Below, piece after piece: positions 1 to 6,619 of a stretch of 64,000 nucleotides of DNA; within the stretch, counting starts at the first letter, position 1; every line of letters starts with the position of its first letter. The stretch is from IMG/VR virus record IMGVR_UViG_3300033145_002388, positions 1-64,000 of that record, one strand, 5' to 3'. The DNA is from a virus. Both the position numbers and the translations under genes were made by a program. The notes under the pieces were generated by a model. That model saw nothing but the letters and a program-made list of their open reading frames with translations, did not search any database and had not been told where the DNA came from.

Positions 1-75
1 GCAAGATATGGGCAAAAATTTGAGAGAGGTTATAATCAAGCTTTAAATGACATTTTAAAAGAATTAAATAAATAA
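1..75 (+). CDS. C-terminal end of an upstream gene
   Basis: The first 25 codons are open from the window edge and end in TAA at 73-75. The visible tail reads ARYGQKFERGYNQALNDILK and then ELNK, a charged, probably helical end. The next gene starts three bases after the stop. The function cannot be judged from 24 residues. Confidence 0.6.
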   Translation, partial: ARYGQKFERGYNQALNDILKELNK

Positions 76-78
76 GTT

Positions 79-411
79 ATGAAAAATTGGGAAAAAGATT
101 TTATAGAAAAAGGAGCTAACCTTGAACACGAAAGGTGGGCAAGGTGGCAAAAGTATGTTCATTCTCTTTGTAAGAAAAACAAAGATGGGAGTTTAACAAT
201 TCCTAAAGAAAGAGTTGAGTGGTGGGAAAAAGAAATTGCTACACCTTATTCAGAATTAACAGAAAAACTAAAAGAATATGATAGAATGGAAACAAGGAAT
301 TATATTTCCCTTGTTCAGAACCTTTTAGATAAACAAAAAAAAGAAATAGAAAATCAATTACCGAATACTTATGATGAAGATGGTAATCCAGCAAGAATTA
401 GTTGGAGTTAA
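79..411 (+). CDS. RyR-domain-like small phage protein
   Basis: This 110-residue protein has an LEHERWARWQKYV segment (about residues 15-27), then WWEKEIATPYSEL and TEKLKEYDRMETRNY. The order H..W..W, TPY.EL.E..KE.DR matches the RyR-like small proteins common in phage genomes, whose role is unknown. It is likely cytosolic and has no membrane segment. The start follows AATAAGTTATG without a Shine-Dalgarno sequence. A partly similar, degraded copy may lie at 1540. The family resemblance is by eye. Confidence 0.75.
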   Translation: MKNWEKDFIEKGANLEHERWARWQKYVHSLCKKNKDGSLTIPKERVEWWEKEIATPYSELTEKLKEYDRMETRNYISLVQNLLDKQKKEIENQLPNTYDEDGNPARISWS

Positions 412-437
412 AATTAAATAAACTAAACAAATAAATT

Positions 438-689
438 ATGGAAAACCTAAAATCAATAAATCAAGTTTTAAAATATTGTATTAAAAATAAGAAAATTGAA
501 TTGTATGGAGGAAAAAACAGATGGAATTCTATGATGCCAGGATTTAAAGAAAAAGAATGGGTGGAATTAGTAGGAATAACAAGACAAGATAATTGTGAGG
601 GTGGATTTGGTATAATCATTAAAAGAAAAAACAAAAAGACAAAAGTTACTTGTAGTGTGTGCTGGTTTGAAAAAATTAGAATTAAATAA
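438..689 (+). CDS. hypothetical protein, 83 aa
   Basis: This is a basic, Lys- and Trp-containing small protein with a Cys pair near the end (CSVCWF). Its middle (NRWNSMMPGFKEKEWVELVG) looks like a compact alpha/beta fold. No family is recognised. It lies in a co-directional row of small early-type genes, 26 bases after the preceding stop, with the usual AAATTATG leader. Confidence 0.6.
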   Translation: MENLKSINQVLKYCIKNKKIELYGGKNRWNSMMPGFKEKEWVELVGITRQDNCEGGFGIIIKRKNKKTKVTCSVCWFEKIRIK

Positions 690-695
690 ATAATT

Positions 696-956
696 ATGGA
701 AAGAAAGAAAAAAAAAGAAAAGTATAATTATTCAAAACAAAAAGCAGAATTATCTATTCAATTTTGGTGGAATAAGAAAGAATACTGTTGGAATTTGCTA
801 TTAACAAAAAATAAGAAAAGGGAACCTTTTTCTTATTTGGTAGACCCAATGATATTTGGAGAATCTTTAGCTAAAACTGGTGATCTTGATGAAAATGATA
901 AACAATTTTTAAAAAGAGTTTTTAGATATTATTTAATATATTTAGAAAAATTTTAA
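696..956 (+). CDS. hypothetical protein, 86 aa
   Basis: This is a small basic protein whose first dozen residues are mostly lysine and glutamate (MERKKKKEKYNY), followed by an aromatic-rich core (FWWNKKEYCWNLLL) and a helical C-terminus. It starts six bases after the preceding stop. No domain is recognised. Confidence 0.6.
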   Translation: MERKKKKEKYNYSKQKAELSIQFWWNKKEYCWNLLLTKNKKREPFSYLVDPMIFGESLAKTGDLDENDKQFLKRVFRYYLIYLEKF

Positions 957-971
957 AAAACTTAAATAAAT

Positions 972-1388
972 ATGAAAAAAGAAAAACAAGTATGCTCGCT
1001 TGAATTAGCGAGAAAGTTAAAAAAGTTAAATTGTAAACAAGAGAGTTTGTTTTGGTGGTGTGAATGGGCAGACAGAAAACCAACTATTGAATATGTAGAA
1101 AATTATGATAAAGATTTTATTGTAGAAACCGGTGGTTCTATGGATAGATGTTCAGCATATACAGTAGCTGAACTTGGAGAAATGTTGCATAAAGATACTA
1201 AAAATAACAAGTTTCCATTTTATTGTTCAACACAATGTATTTCAAGAACCGATAAAACAAGGAATTGGATGTGTTTTAAAGGAACTGGTTGGGTGAGAAA
1301 TGAATTGCAATTTAATGCTGAAAAAGAAGCAGATGCCAGAGCTAAAATGTTAATCTATTTAATTGAGAATAAGTTATTAAATAAATAA
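972..1388 (+). CDS. conserved phage hypothetical (AELGEML family)
   Basis: The 138-residue protein opens with CSLELARKLKKLNCKQESLFWW, has TVAELGEMLHKD in the middle, and ends with EADARAKMLIYLIENKLL. This arrangement recurs in a family of small phage and prophage proteins of unknown function. The ending 'A.ARAKMLIYL.EN.L' is particularly typical. A 6-bp hairpin (995-1012) lies early in the coding sequence. It is the last gene before the tRNA. Confidence 0.75.
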   Translation: MKKEKQVCSLELARKLKKLNCKQESLFWWCEWADRKPTIEYVENYDKDFIVETGGSMDRCSAYTVAELGEMLHKDTKNNKFPFYCSTQCISRTDKTRNWMCFKGTGWVRNELQFNAEKEADARAKMLIYLIENKLLNK

Positions 1389-1436
1389 TTATATGAGAAA
1401 AATAATCAAAAAATACAGATTGTTAGAAATTATAGA

Positions 1437-1508
1437 TGCGGGGTAGAGCAATGGCAGCTCGCTGGGCTCATAATCCAGAGGTCGCAGGTTCGAATCCCGC
1501 CCCCGCAA
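1437..1508 (+). tRNA. tRNA-Met (anticodon CAT)
   Basis: A cloverleaf can be folded by eye. The acceptor stem TGCGGGG/CCCCGCA is perfect over 7 bp, the D-arm is GAGC/GCTC-like, and the anticodon arm CTGGG-CTCATAA-TCCAG has anticodon CAT. The variable loop is AGGTC and the T-arm is GCAGG-TTCGAAT-CCCGC with one mismatch. CCA is not encoded. CAT could be elongator Met, initiator Met or a lysidine-modified Ile tRNA; the T-A first acceptor pair leaves this open. It is the only tRNA seen in the window. Confidence 0.92.
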
Positions 1509-1539
1509 TATAAAATTTTAATTTGTTTTATAAATAATT

Positions 1540-1716
1540 ATGAAAAAGAAAGATTCTAAAGAAAAAGGAATTAACCTTGAAAACAACAGGCGGATAAAGT
1601 GGTCAAAGCAATTATATAGATTAAAATATTATTATCTAAAAACTTTTATTATACCTCCTTTAAGTTTAATAAAAATGATATTTGAAGATAAAGAAATAAA
1701 TAAAATGGTTTTTTAA
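1540..1716 (+). CDS. hypothetical protein, 58 aa, possibly frameshifted remnant
   Basis: This reads as a 58-residue basic protein starting MKKKDSKEKGINLENNRR. Its N-terminus resembles that of the gene at 79 (EKG.NLE..R...W.K), at DNA level too, suggesting a duplicated, diverged copy. It ends at TAA right after a run of six T (1709-1714). The -1 frame continues open from 1704 to a TAA at 1806-1808 with a plausible helical tail (TEDLRQLEILIEELESLKLK). The intact gene may therefore have been about 88 residues. Confidence 0.5.
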   Translation: MKKKDSKEKGINLENNRRIKWSKQLYRLKYYYLKTFIIPPLSLIKMIFEDKEINKMVF

Positions 1717-1833
1717 CCGAAGATTTAAGACAACTAGAAATACTTATAGAAGAATTAGAATCTCTCAAACTTAAAACAACCACTAATCCTAATGTTTATT
1801 TAAATTAAATTATGAAAAAAATAAGGTTGCAAT

Positions 1834-2049
1834 ATGAAAAGATTAATAGCGGGGACAAAAATAAAGAAAAACGATATATTTGTTATTGATGGACATATAA
1901 AACAAATTTATTATGCTCGGAGAGCAACTAAAAAAGATGATAAATGGTTGTTTAGATTTTTTAAAGCAGATAAAGATTATCTCGGGGGAGAAACTATGGT
2001 TAAATATAATAAAAATATAATTAAGTTTAAAGAGATAAAAATAATATGA
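1834..2049 (+). CDS. hypothetical protein, 71 aa
   Basis: This is a small basic protein with an alternating hydrophobic pattern (IFVIDGHIKQIYYARR) that suggests a beta-rich fold. The start at 1834 is preceded by AAGGTTGCAAT, a weak AGG ribosome binding site. An ATG at 1812 in another frame closes after 25 codons and was not used. No family is recognised. Confidence 0.55.
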   Translation: MKRLIAGTKIKKNDIFVIDGHIKQIYYARRATKKDDKWLFRFFKADKDYLGGETMVKYNKNIIKFKEIKII

Positions 2050-2097
2050 AATGTAAATTTTGTATAATTCATTTTAATTAATTAATATAAAATTTAT

Positions 2098-2379
2098 ATG
2101 ACAGAAGATAAAAAGAAATTAGAAAAAATAAAGAAAGATTTTGGGTTTAACCCAAATGATGTTGGAAATAGACCAAGAGGATATTGGATTGTTGATGAAA
2201 TAGAAGAAGAGGAAGAATTAGCTGGTGCTCAAATTGGAGATTTATGTATAAAAACAAGAGATGGTGGTGGCAATGAACCAGATATGAAAGCAGGTTTATT
2301 TAGAAATTATGTTGGAACTTCTTGTGATAATTTTGATGAGACTTATAGATATTATTATTACAGAAGACTAATTAACTAA
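2098..2379 (+). CDS. hypothetical protein, 93 aa
   Basis: The protein has a charged N-terminus and an acidic stretch (DEIEEEEELAGAQ). The central part, IGDLCIKTRDGGGNEPDMKAG, may be a beta-structured core. It ends in a run of tyrosines (YRYYYYRR). No family is recognised. It lies in the same small-gene row, with an AAATTTATATG leader. Confidence 0.6.
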   Translation: MTEDKKKLEKIKKDFGFNPNDVGNRPRGYWIVDEIEEEEELAGAQIGDLCIKTRDGGGNEPDMKAGLFRNYVGTSCDNFDETYRYYYYRRLIN

Positions 2380-2389
2380 TATAAAATTT

Positions 2390-2620
2390 ATGGAATTTCA
2401 ACAAACAGGAAGTCAAAATGAATCACAAAACAACGAATCACAAACTTTAATTGCCGAGATTCGGGATAAAATTAATACATTAAAGAGTAGACTTGACTTT
2501 GTTTTGACTGATGAACCGACACAAGAAGAAATGAAAGAAATTTGTGGTTCCCTTTTAATTAGAGATTTAAGTTTAATTAAAAAAGAATTGGAAAGTATTT
2601 TAAACAGACTTCATTTATAA
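2390..2620 (+). CDS. hypothetical coiled-coil protein, 76 aa
   Basis: A short N-terminus rich in Gln, Asn and Ser (about 20 residues) is followed by a heptad-like helical region (IRDKINTLKSRLDFVLTDEP, then ...LIKKELESILNRL). It may be a small oligomeric adaptor. The gene ends just before the strong-ribosome-binding-site cassette at 2619, so it probably closes the preceding gene row. Confidence 0.55.
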   Translation: MEFQQTGSQNESQNNESQTLIAEIRDKINTLKSRLDFVLTDEPTQEEMKEICGSLLIRDLSLIKKELESILNRLHL

Positions 2621-2636
2621 AAAAAGGAGGTGTAAA

Positions 2637-2720
2637 ATGCTGACAAGGTTGGAAAGAAAGTGGTTACCGGTAATTCTGTTTCTTGTGGCTTGTTTATTAA
2701 TACTTTGGAAGGGAGGTTAA
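2637..2720 (+). CDS. small single-pass membrane protein, 27 aa
   Basis: The start is decided by a strong AAAGGAGGTG ribosome binding site 5-6 bases upstream, rare in this genome. The product is a basic N-terminus (MLTRLERKW) followed by one hydrophobic segment (LPVILFLVACLLILW). The same 21-base start context recurs before the metallophosphoesterase at 2989. The role is unknown; a holin- or toxin-like peptide is possible but unproven. Confidence 0.55.
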   Translation: MLTRLERKWLPVILFLVACLLILWKGG

Positions 2721-2721
2721 A

Positions 2722-2856
2722 ATGTATGAACAATCGTGGATAATGGGATTATTTTCTTTAATAGGAATTGTGTTTACGACCGTAATTGGATGGATGTTTA
2801 AAATCGTCTGTATTTGGGCGATAATTAGAATAACACTTTGGTTAACTGGGGGATAA
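2722..2856 (+). CDS. small membrane protein, 44 aa
   Basis: The start follows GGGAGGTTAA, a good ribosome binding site that overlaps the end of the preceding tiny gene, so the two are probably translationally coupled. The product is almost entirely hydrophobic with two likely membrane segments (roughly residues 8-24 and 26-42) and the sequence MGLFSLIGIVFTTVIGWMF. The function is unknown. Tandem tiny membrane genes are sometimes holin parts, but no endolysin is nearby. Confidence 0.55.
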   Translation: MYEQSWIMGLFSLIGIVFTTVIGWMFKIVCIWAIIRITLWLTGG

Positions 2857-2863
2857 CAATTTA

Positions 2864-2934
2864 GGGGTGGTAGAACAAAAAAGGTATGTCTATAATTGAC
2901 TACACAGCTAAACAATTTAGCAAAATGCCACCCC
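2864..2934 (+). ncRNA. structured intergenic RNA upstream of the metallophosphoesterase
   Basis: An outer stem GGGGTGGTA (2864-2872) pairs with TGCCACCCC (2926-2934), with one G-U pair. It encloses a perfect inner hairpin, GCTAAA-CAA-TTTAGC (2907-2921). It lies between the small membrane genes and the strong ribosome binding site at 2978. It may be a leader element or attenuator. The same GGGGTGG/CCACCCC arms form the terminator-like hairpin at 4141. Confidence 0.4.
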
Positions 2935-2988
2935 CCATTCCCATAAGTAAAAATTTCAAATAGTTCTTTTAAAAAAAGGAGGTGTAAA

Positions 2989-4134
2989 ATGAAACCGATT
3001 AGGGACAACGAAAAGAGAGAAAAGTATTTTCGTGAGAACAAAGAGAAAATGACCTATGAAGAATTCGCGCCAGTTTTCGGATTAAAAAATGGTGAGGTTG
3101 TCAGGACTTGGGCAAGGCGACATAATATGCCTAATAAGCGTCTCAACTCTCAGGCACTCAGAAGTAAAGCTCCATTATGTGATTTAGTTGCTAAGGCAAT
3201 TAAAACTAAGAAGTTTTTCATTATCGATTTAGCTGACCGCTTTAATGTTCCACCTAAAAAGATTTATGAAGCAGTGGAAGATTTGAAAAAGAAAAATGTT
3301 ATTGTCGACAATTTTGAAAATGGAAATGTTCAACTTGCTCGAGAGATTAAACCCACTGAAAAACCGATGGTAATTGATATTCACAAACACGAAGAAGAGG
3401 AATTCTGTATCGGTGTTACTGCTGATAATCATCTTGGGAGTAAGTATGAACGTCTTGATGTTTTGAATGCTCTTTACGACAGATTTAAGGATTATGGCGT
3501 TAAAACTGTGTATGATTGTGGTAATTGGATTGATGGCGAAAGCCGTTATAACAAATACGACATTTATGTTCACGGTGTTAATGCTCAAATCAAAAACTTT
3601 GTGGAGAGGTTTCCGTATCGCGATGGAATAAAAACTTATTTCATCTCTGGTGATGATCACGAGGGTTGGTATGTTCAAAGAGAACATATTGATATCGGAC
3701 AAGTAATGGTCGATGCTGCGAAGAATGCTGGCAGAAATGATTTTGTAAATCTCGGTTATATGGAAAGAGACATTGTATATCGAAGGGAAAAGGGAAAATC
3801 CATTATCAGAGTTATACACGCTGGTGGTGGATCAACCTATGCCATTTCATATACCTCTCAGAAGTATGCTGAAAGTTTACAGGGTGGCGAAAAACCAGAT
3901 ATTATTCTTGTGGGTCATTATCATAAGTTCGAGTACTCTTATCCCCGAGAAATTCATATCATTCAGCCAGGTTGTACCCAAGACCAAACTCCATTTATGC
4001 GAAAAAAAAGAATTCAGGCAATGGTTGGCGGTTGTGTTCTTTGGATAAAGCAAAATGATTTAGGCATTTTTACTTCAGTTAAAGTTGAGTGGTTGCCATT
4101 TTTTGATAAGAAGTTCTTTAGGTATCATTGGTAG
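2989..4134 (+). CDS. calcineurin-like metallophosphoesterase with N-terminal HTH
   Basis: The 381-residue protein has metallophosphoesterase motifs in order: TADNHLGS (D.H, about residue 145), GNWIDGE (standing for the usual GD motif), SGDDHEGW (GNH-like), a single His in VIHAGGGS, and VGHYHK (GH.H). The first 110 residues look like two winged/HTH segments (EEFAPVFGLKNGEVVRTWAR; LADRFNVPPKKIYEAVEDL), so it probably acts on nucleic acid. Similar phage proteins are annotated as SbcD/Mre11-like. The start has a strong AAAGGAGGTG site, unlike its neighbours, and codon use is less AT-biased. Both suggest transfer from another replicon. Confidence 0.85.
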   Translation: MKPIRDNEKREKYFRENKEKMTYEEFAPVFGLKNGEVVRTWARRHNMPNKRLNSQALRSKAPLCDLVAKAIKTKKFFIIDLADRFNVPPKKIYEAVEDLKKKNVIVDNFENGNVQLAREIKPTEKPMVIDIHKHEEEEFCIGVTADNHLGSKYERLDVLNALYDRFKDYGVKTVYDCGNWIDGESRYNKYDIYVHGVNAQIKNFVERFPYRDGIKTYFISGDDHEGWYVQREHIDIGQVMVDAAKNAGRNDFVNLGYMERDIVYRREKGKSIIRVIHAGGGSTYAISYTSQKYAESLQGGEKPDIILVGHYHKFEYSYPREIHIIQPGCTQDQTPFMRKKRIQAMVGGCVLWIKQNDLGIFTSVKVEWLPFFDKKFFRYHW

Positions 4135-4140
4135 GTTTAT

Positions 4141-4165
4141 TGGGGGTGGTGAAACTCCACCCCCA
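4141..4165 (+). terminator. hairpin terminator after the metallophosphoesterase
   Basis: TGGGGGTGG (4141-4149) pairs perfectly over 9 bp with CCACCCCCA (4157-4165) around the loop TGAAACT. It follows the stop at 4132-4134 by six bases. Only a short T run follows, so it may stop or stabilise the transcript. Confidence 0.55.
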
Positions 4166-4192
4166 TTTCCCAACAATTTAATTAATTAATTT

Positions 4193-4603
4193 ATGAACAA
4201 AACAAAAACAAATTTTAAAAAACTTTGTTTAAAATATTTAAAAGAATTAAAAAATCTTTATTTTACTGATGAATATAAAATTATAATAACTTATAAAGAT
4301 AAAGATGAAAATATAAAAAATGATTTTACGGTAAATATTTCAATTTTACCAGATGTAGTATATTTAAGACTATATATCAAAATTTATCCAAATATGTTTC
4401 GTATTTGGAAACAAAATGGAAATGAAGAATTATTAAAATCATTAAATCATGAAATGGCACATACCTTAACCGAACCATTATATTTACTAAGTTGTGATTT
4501 ACTTGATGGAAAATTAGTTACTAATAAACATTTAGAAGAAGTTAGAGAAAGACAAACACAACGAATAGCTGGTATAATTTATACAACCTGGAAAGATAAT
4601 TAA
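4193..4603 (+). CDS. HExxH metallopeptidase-like protein, 136 aa
   Basis: Residues 86-90 are HEMAH within LKSLNHEMAHTLTEPL, the zinc-binding HExxH signature of gluzincin/SprT-like small metallopeptidases. The conserved context (N-H-E-x-x-H followed by a short helix) is common in phage metallopeptidase-like proteins. There is no signal peptide, so it is likely intracellular. It sits directly before recA and may share its transcript. Substrate unknown. Confidence 0.7.
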   Translation: MNKTKTNFKKLCLKYLKELKNLYFTDEYKIIITYKDKDENIKNDFTVNISILPDVVYLRLYIKIYPNMFRIWKQNGNEELLKSLNHEMAHTLTEPLYLLSCDLLDGKLVTNKHLEEVRERQTQRIAGIIYTTWKDN

Positions 4604-4618
4604 ATTAATACTTTTAAA

Positions 4619-5611
4619 ATGTCAAAATTAGAAGAAACATTAAAAAACATTAAAAAACGTTTTGGCGCTGAATCAATTATGACTTCTAAAGATTATAAAG
4701 AACTTAAAATTGATGTGATCTCTACTGGTTTAATATCATTAGATATTGCATTAGGAAGGGGGGGGATTCCCAAAGGAAGAATCTCTGAAATATTTGGAAA
4801 AGAAAGTAGTGGTAAGTCTACTTTATCTTTAATGATAATTGCTGAAGCTCAAAAACAAAATGAGGCAGTAGCTTTAATTGATGCAGAGATGGCTTTTGAT
4901 CCTGAATATGCCAGAAGTTTAGGAGTTGATACTGAAAAATTAATTATTTCTCAACCCAAAAATGGCGAAGAAGGTTTAGAAATTGTAGAAGAATTGGTAA
5001 GATCAAAAAATTTAGGAGTGATTGTTGTTGATTCGGTATCTGCTTTGGTTCCCAAAAAAGAAATAGAAGGAGAAATGGGAGATGCTCAAATGGGTCTTCA
5101 GGCTCGATTAATGAGTCAAGCGATGCGTAAACTAACAGGAATTACCTCTAAGGCTAATACCGCAATTATTTTTATTAATCAAATTAGAATGAAATTAGGA
5201 AACGCTTGGGGTTCACCTGAGACTACTTCTGGAGGACTGGCACTTAAATTCTATAGTTCATTAAGACTTGAACTCAAACGAGGCAAACAGCTTATTAAAG
5301 ATAACAAACATGTTGGAAATGTTATTCATTTTAGAGTAATTAAAAATAAAATTGCTCCGCCTTATAAAACTTGTGACCTAGAAATGTATGATGATGAAGT
5401 TGGATTTAATATTGCAAGTGATCTATTTTTAAGCGCGACTCAATTTGGATTAATACATAAAACTGGAAACACGTGGTTTTTAAATGAAAAAAAATTAGGA
5501 GTTGGAATTTCTAATGCTATGCAAAATATAAACCGTGTTGAATTAAAAAAACTTATTATAGACAAATGGAAAGCTAATAATAAAATATCAAATGTCAAAA
5601 TAAACAACTAA
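4619..5611 (+). CDS. recA: RecA recombinase
   Basis: The 330-residue protein aligns by eye with bacterial RecA throughout the core. It has Walker A GKESSGKST (residues 60-68), LIDAEMAFDPEYA, Walker B-type LGVIVVDSVSAL, the loop GDAQMGLQARLMSQAMRKL, INQIRMKLG, and SPETTSGGLALKFYSSLRLEL. Compared with E. coli RecA, the acidic C-terminal tail is short and diverged. It should catalyse strand exchange in recombination-dependent replication or repair. It lies in a row with a RusA resolvase and an HNH-like protein. Confidence 0.97.
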   Translation: MSKLEETLKNIKKRFGAESIMTSKDYKELKIDVISTGLISLDIALGRGGIPKGRISEIFGKESSGKSTLSLMIIAEAQKQNEAVALIDAEMAFDPEYARSLGVDTEKLIISQPKNGEEGLEIVEELVRSKNLGVIVVDSVSALVPKKEIEGEMGDAQMGLQARLMSQAMRKLTGITSKANTAIIFINQIRMKLGNAWGSPETTSGGLALKFYSSLRLELKRGKQLIKDNKHVGNVIHFRVIKNKIAPPYKTCDLEMYDDEVGFNIASDLFLSATQFGLIHKTGNTWFLNEKKLGVGISNAMQNINRVELKKLIIDKWKANNKISNVKINN

Positions 5612-5620
5612 ATAAAAAAA

Positions 5621-5812
5621 ATGGAAAATAATTCTATTGAAAAAATAGTTAAAGAAAGATTAAAAAAAATGGGAATTAGAATATCAAAATGTTCTAAATG
5701 TGGAAAAGAGATTTTATTTCTTCCCACTAATAAAGGTAAGCATATGCCAGTTACTATGGAATTAGTTAGTCATTTTTCTGATTGTCCATTTGCTAAAAAT
5801 TTTAGGAAATAA
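5621..5812 (+). CDS. small zinc-binding protein, 63 aa
   Basis: A CSKCGKEILFLPT zinc-ribbon half (residues 24-36) is followed by GKHMPV and SHFSDCPFAKNFRK, giving a C..C...H...C metal site. The pattern C..C...I.F..T..GK.MPV...H...CP.A..F is a common small phage protein, often next to recombination genes. The role is unknown. It is packed between recA and rusA. Confidence 0.7.
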   Translation: MENNSIEKIVKERLKKMGIRISKCSKCGKEILFLPTNKGKHMPVTMELVSHFSDCPFAKNFRK

Positions 5813-5828
5813 TTTAATAAGAAAATTT

Positions 5829-6263
5829 ATGAAAATAACAATTAAGGGCAGAATTCCTTCAAAAAAAAATAGCAGAATTCTTGTTTGCACTGGAAGAAAA
5901 TTTCCTAATTCTTTCCCTTCTAAGGCATATACAAAATGGCATGCCGAAGCAAAAAAACAAATTGAGCAATTTATTCCCAAAAAACCAATTACTAAATGTA
6001 AAGTTCTTTTATTGTTTTGGGCACCAGATAAAAGAAAAGCTGATCTTACAAATAAATCAGAATCAATAATGGATTTACTTGTTGATTTAAAATTTTTAGA
6101 AGATGATAATTGGTTTGTAGTTAATGATATCCATCCTATATTTCAAAAAATCGATAAAAAAAATCCTAGAGTAGAAATTCATATTATGAAACCAACCATG
6201 ATTTTAAATTCTAATCTTGATAAATCTCAGAAAAAGAAACTAACTTTAAAAGATTTAAAATGA
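5829..6263 (+). CDS. rusA: RusA-family Holliday junction resolvase
   Basis: The 144-residue form starts at MKITIKGRIPSKKNSR. An upstream in-frame ATG at 5790 would overlap the preceding gene and lacks the usual AATTTATG leader. The catalytic region reads APDKRKADLTNKSESIMDLL with D72, N75, K76 and D82, then EDDNWF (D92/D93), matching the D..N..K..D...DD pattern of RusA. It should cleave four-way junctions made by the adjacent RecA. The last four bases overlap the next start (ATGA). Confidence 0.9.
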   Translation: MKITIKGRIPSKKNSRILVCTGRKFPNSFPSKAYTKWHAEAKKQIEQFIPKKPITKCKVLLLFWAPDKRKADLTNKSESIMDLLVDLKFLEDDNWFVVNDIHPIFQKIDKKNPRVEIHIMKPTMILNSNLDKSQKKKLTLKDLK

Positions 6264-6619
6264 AACCAATGCCTCCCAAGTTAAGAAAAGAATTAAGTAA
6301 AGATTCTTATTATAAAAAATGTTGTTTAACAAAAAGCAATGAGAATATAGAATGGCATCATGCTTGGATCTACGCTGGTAAACAGATTAATGAAAAGTGG
6401 GCAATTATGCCAGTATGTAAAGAAAAACATTCTGCTTATAAAGATTCTGATAGTATTCATAATTGTTTAATAACTAGACAAATTGTAAAATACCTTTCAT
6501 TACTTCGAATAAATTTAGATTATTTATGTAAAAAATTTCCACGTATAGATTGGAAACAAGAGTTTAAATATTTAGAAAGTATATATAAAAAAAACAAAAT
6601 TAATTTTCCTAAATTATGA
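6260..6619 (+). CDS. HNH-like protein, 119 aa
   Basis: The segment KCCLTKSNENIEWHHAWIYA, followed by GKQINEKWAIMPVCKEKH, resembles the HNH-fold phage proteins with C.(T), I-E-W-H-H and P-(L/V)-C...H. The double His after IEW would be the metal/catalytic part. It may be a nuclease or a structural Zn protein supporting recombination (NinG/Ref-like context). It overlaps both rusA and the following glycosyltransferase by four bases, so all three are translationally coupled. Confidence 0.7.
   Translation: MKPMPPKLRKELSKDSYYKKCCLTKSNENIEWHHAWIYAGKQINEKWAIMPVCKEKHSAYKDSDSIHNCLITRQIVKYLSLLRINLDYLCKKFPRIDWKQEFKYLESIYKKNKINFPKL

Noticed and set aside
1393-1446. 17-codon frame ending inside the tRNA
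   Set aside because: It overlaps the tRNA acceptor stem and has no coding features.
2697-3041. Reverse-strand frame of 114 codons
   Set aside because: It covers two + strand membrane genes with good ribosome sites and a structured RNA; its own start has no support.
3229-3819. Long reverse-strand frame (196 codons) inside the metallophosphoesterase gene
   Set aside because: The + strand carries clear metallophosphoesterase motifs over the whole length, and the reverse frame is hydrophobic shadow sequence without a family or ribosome site.
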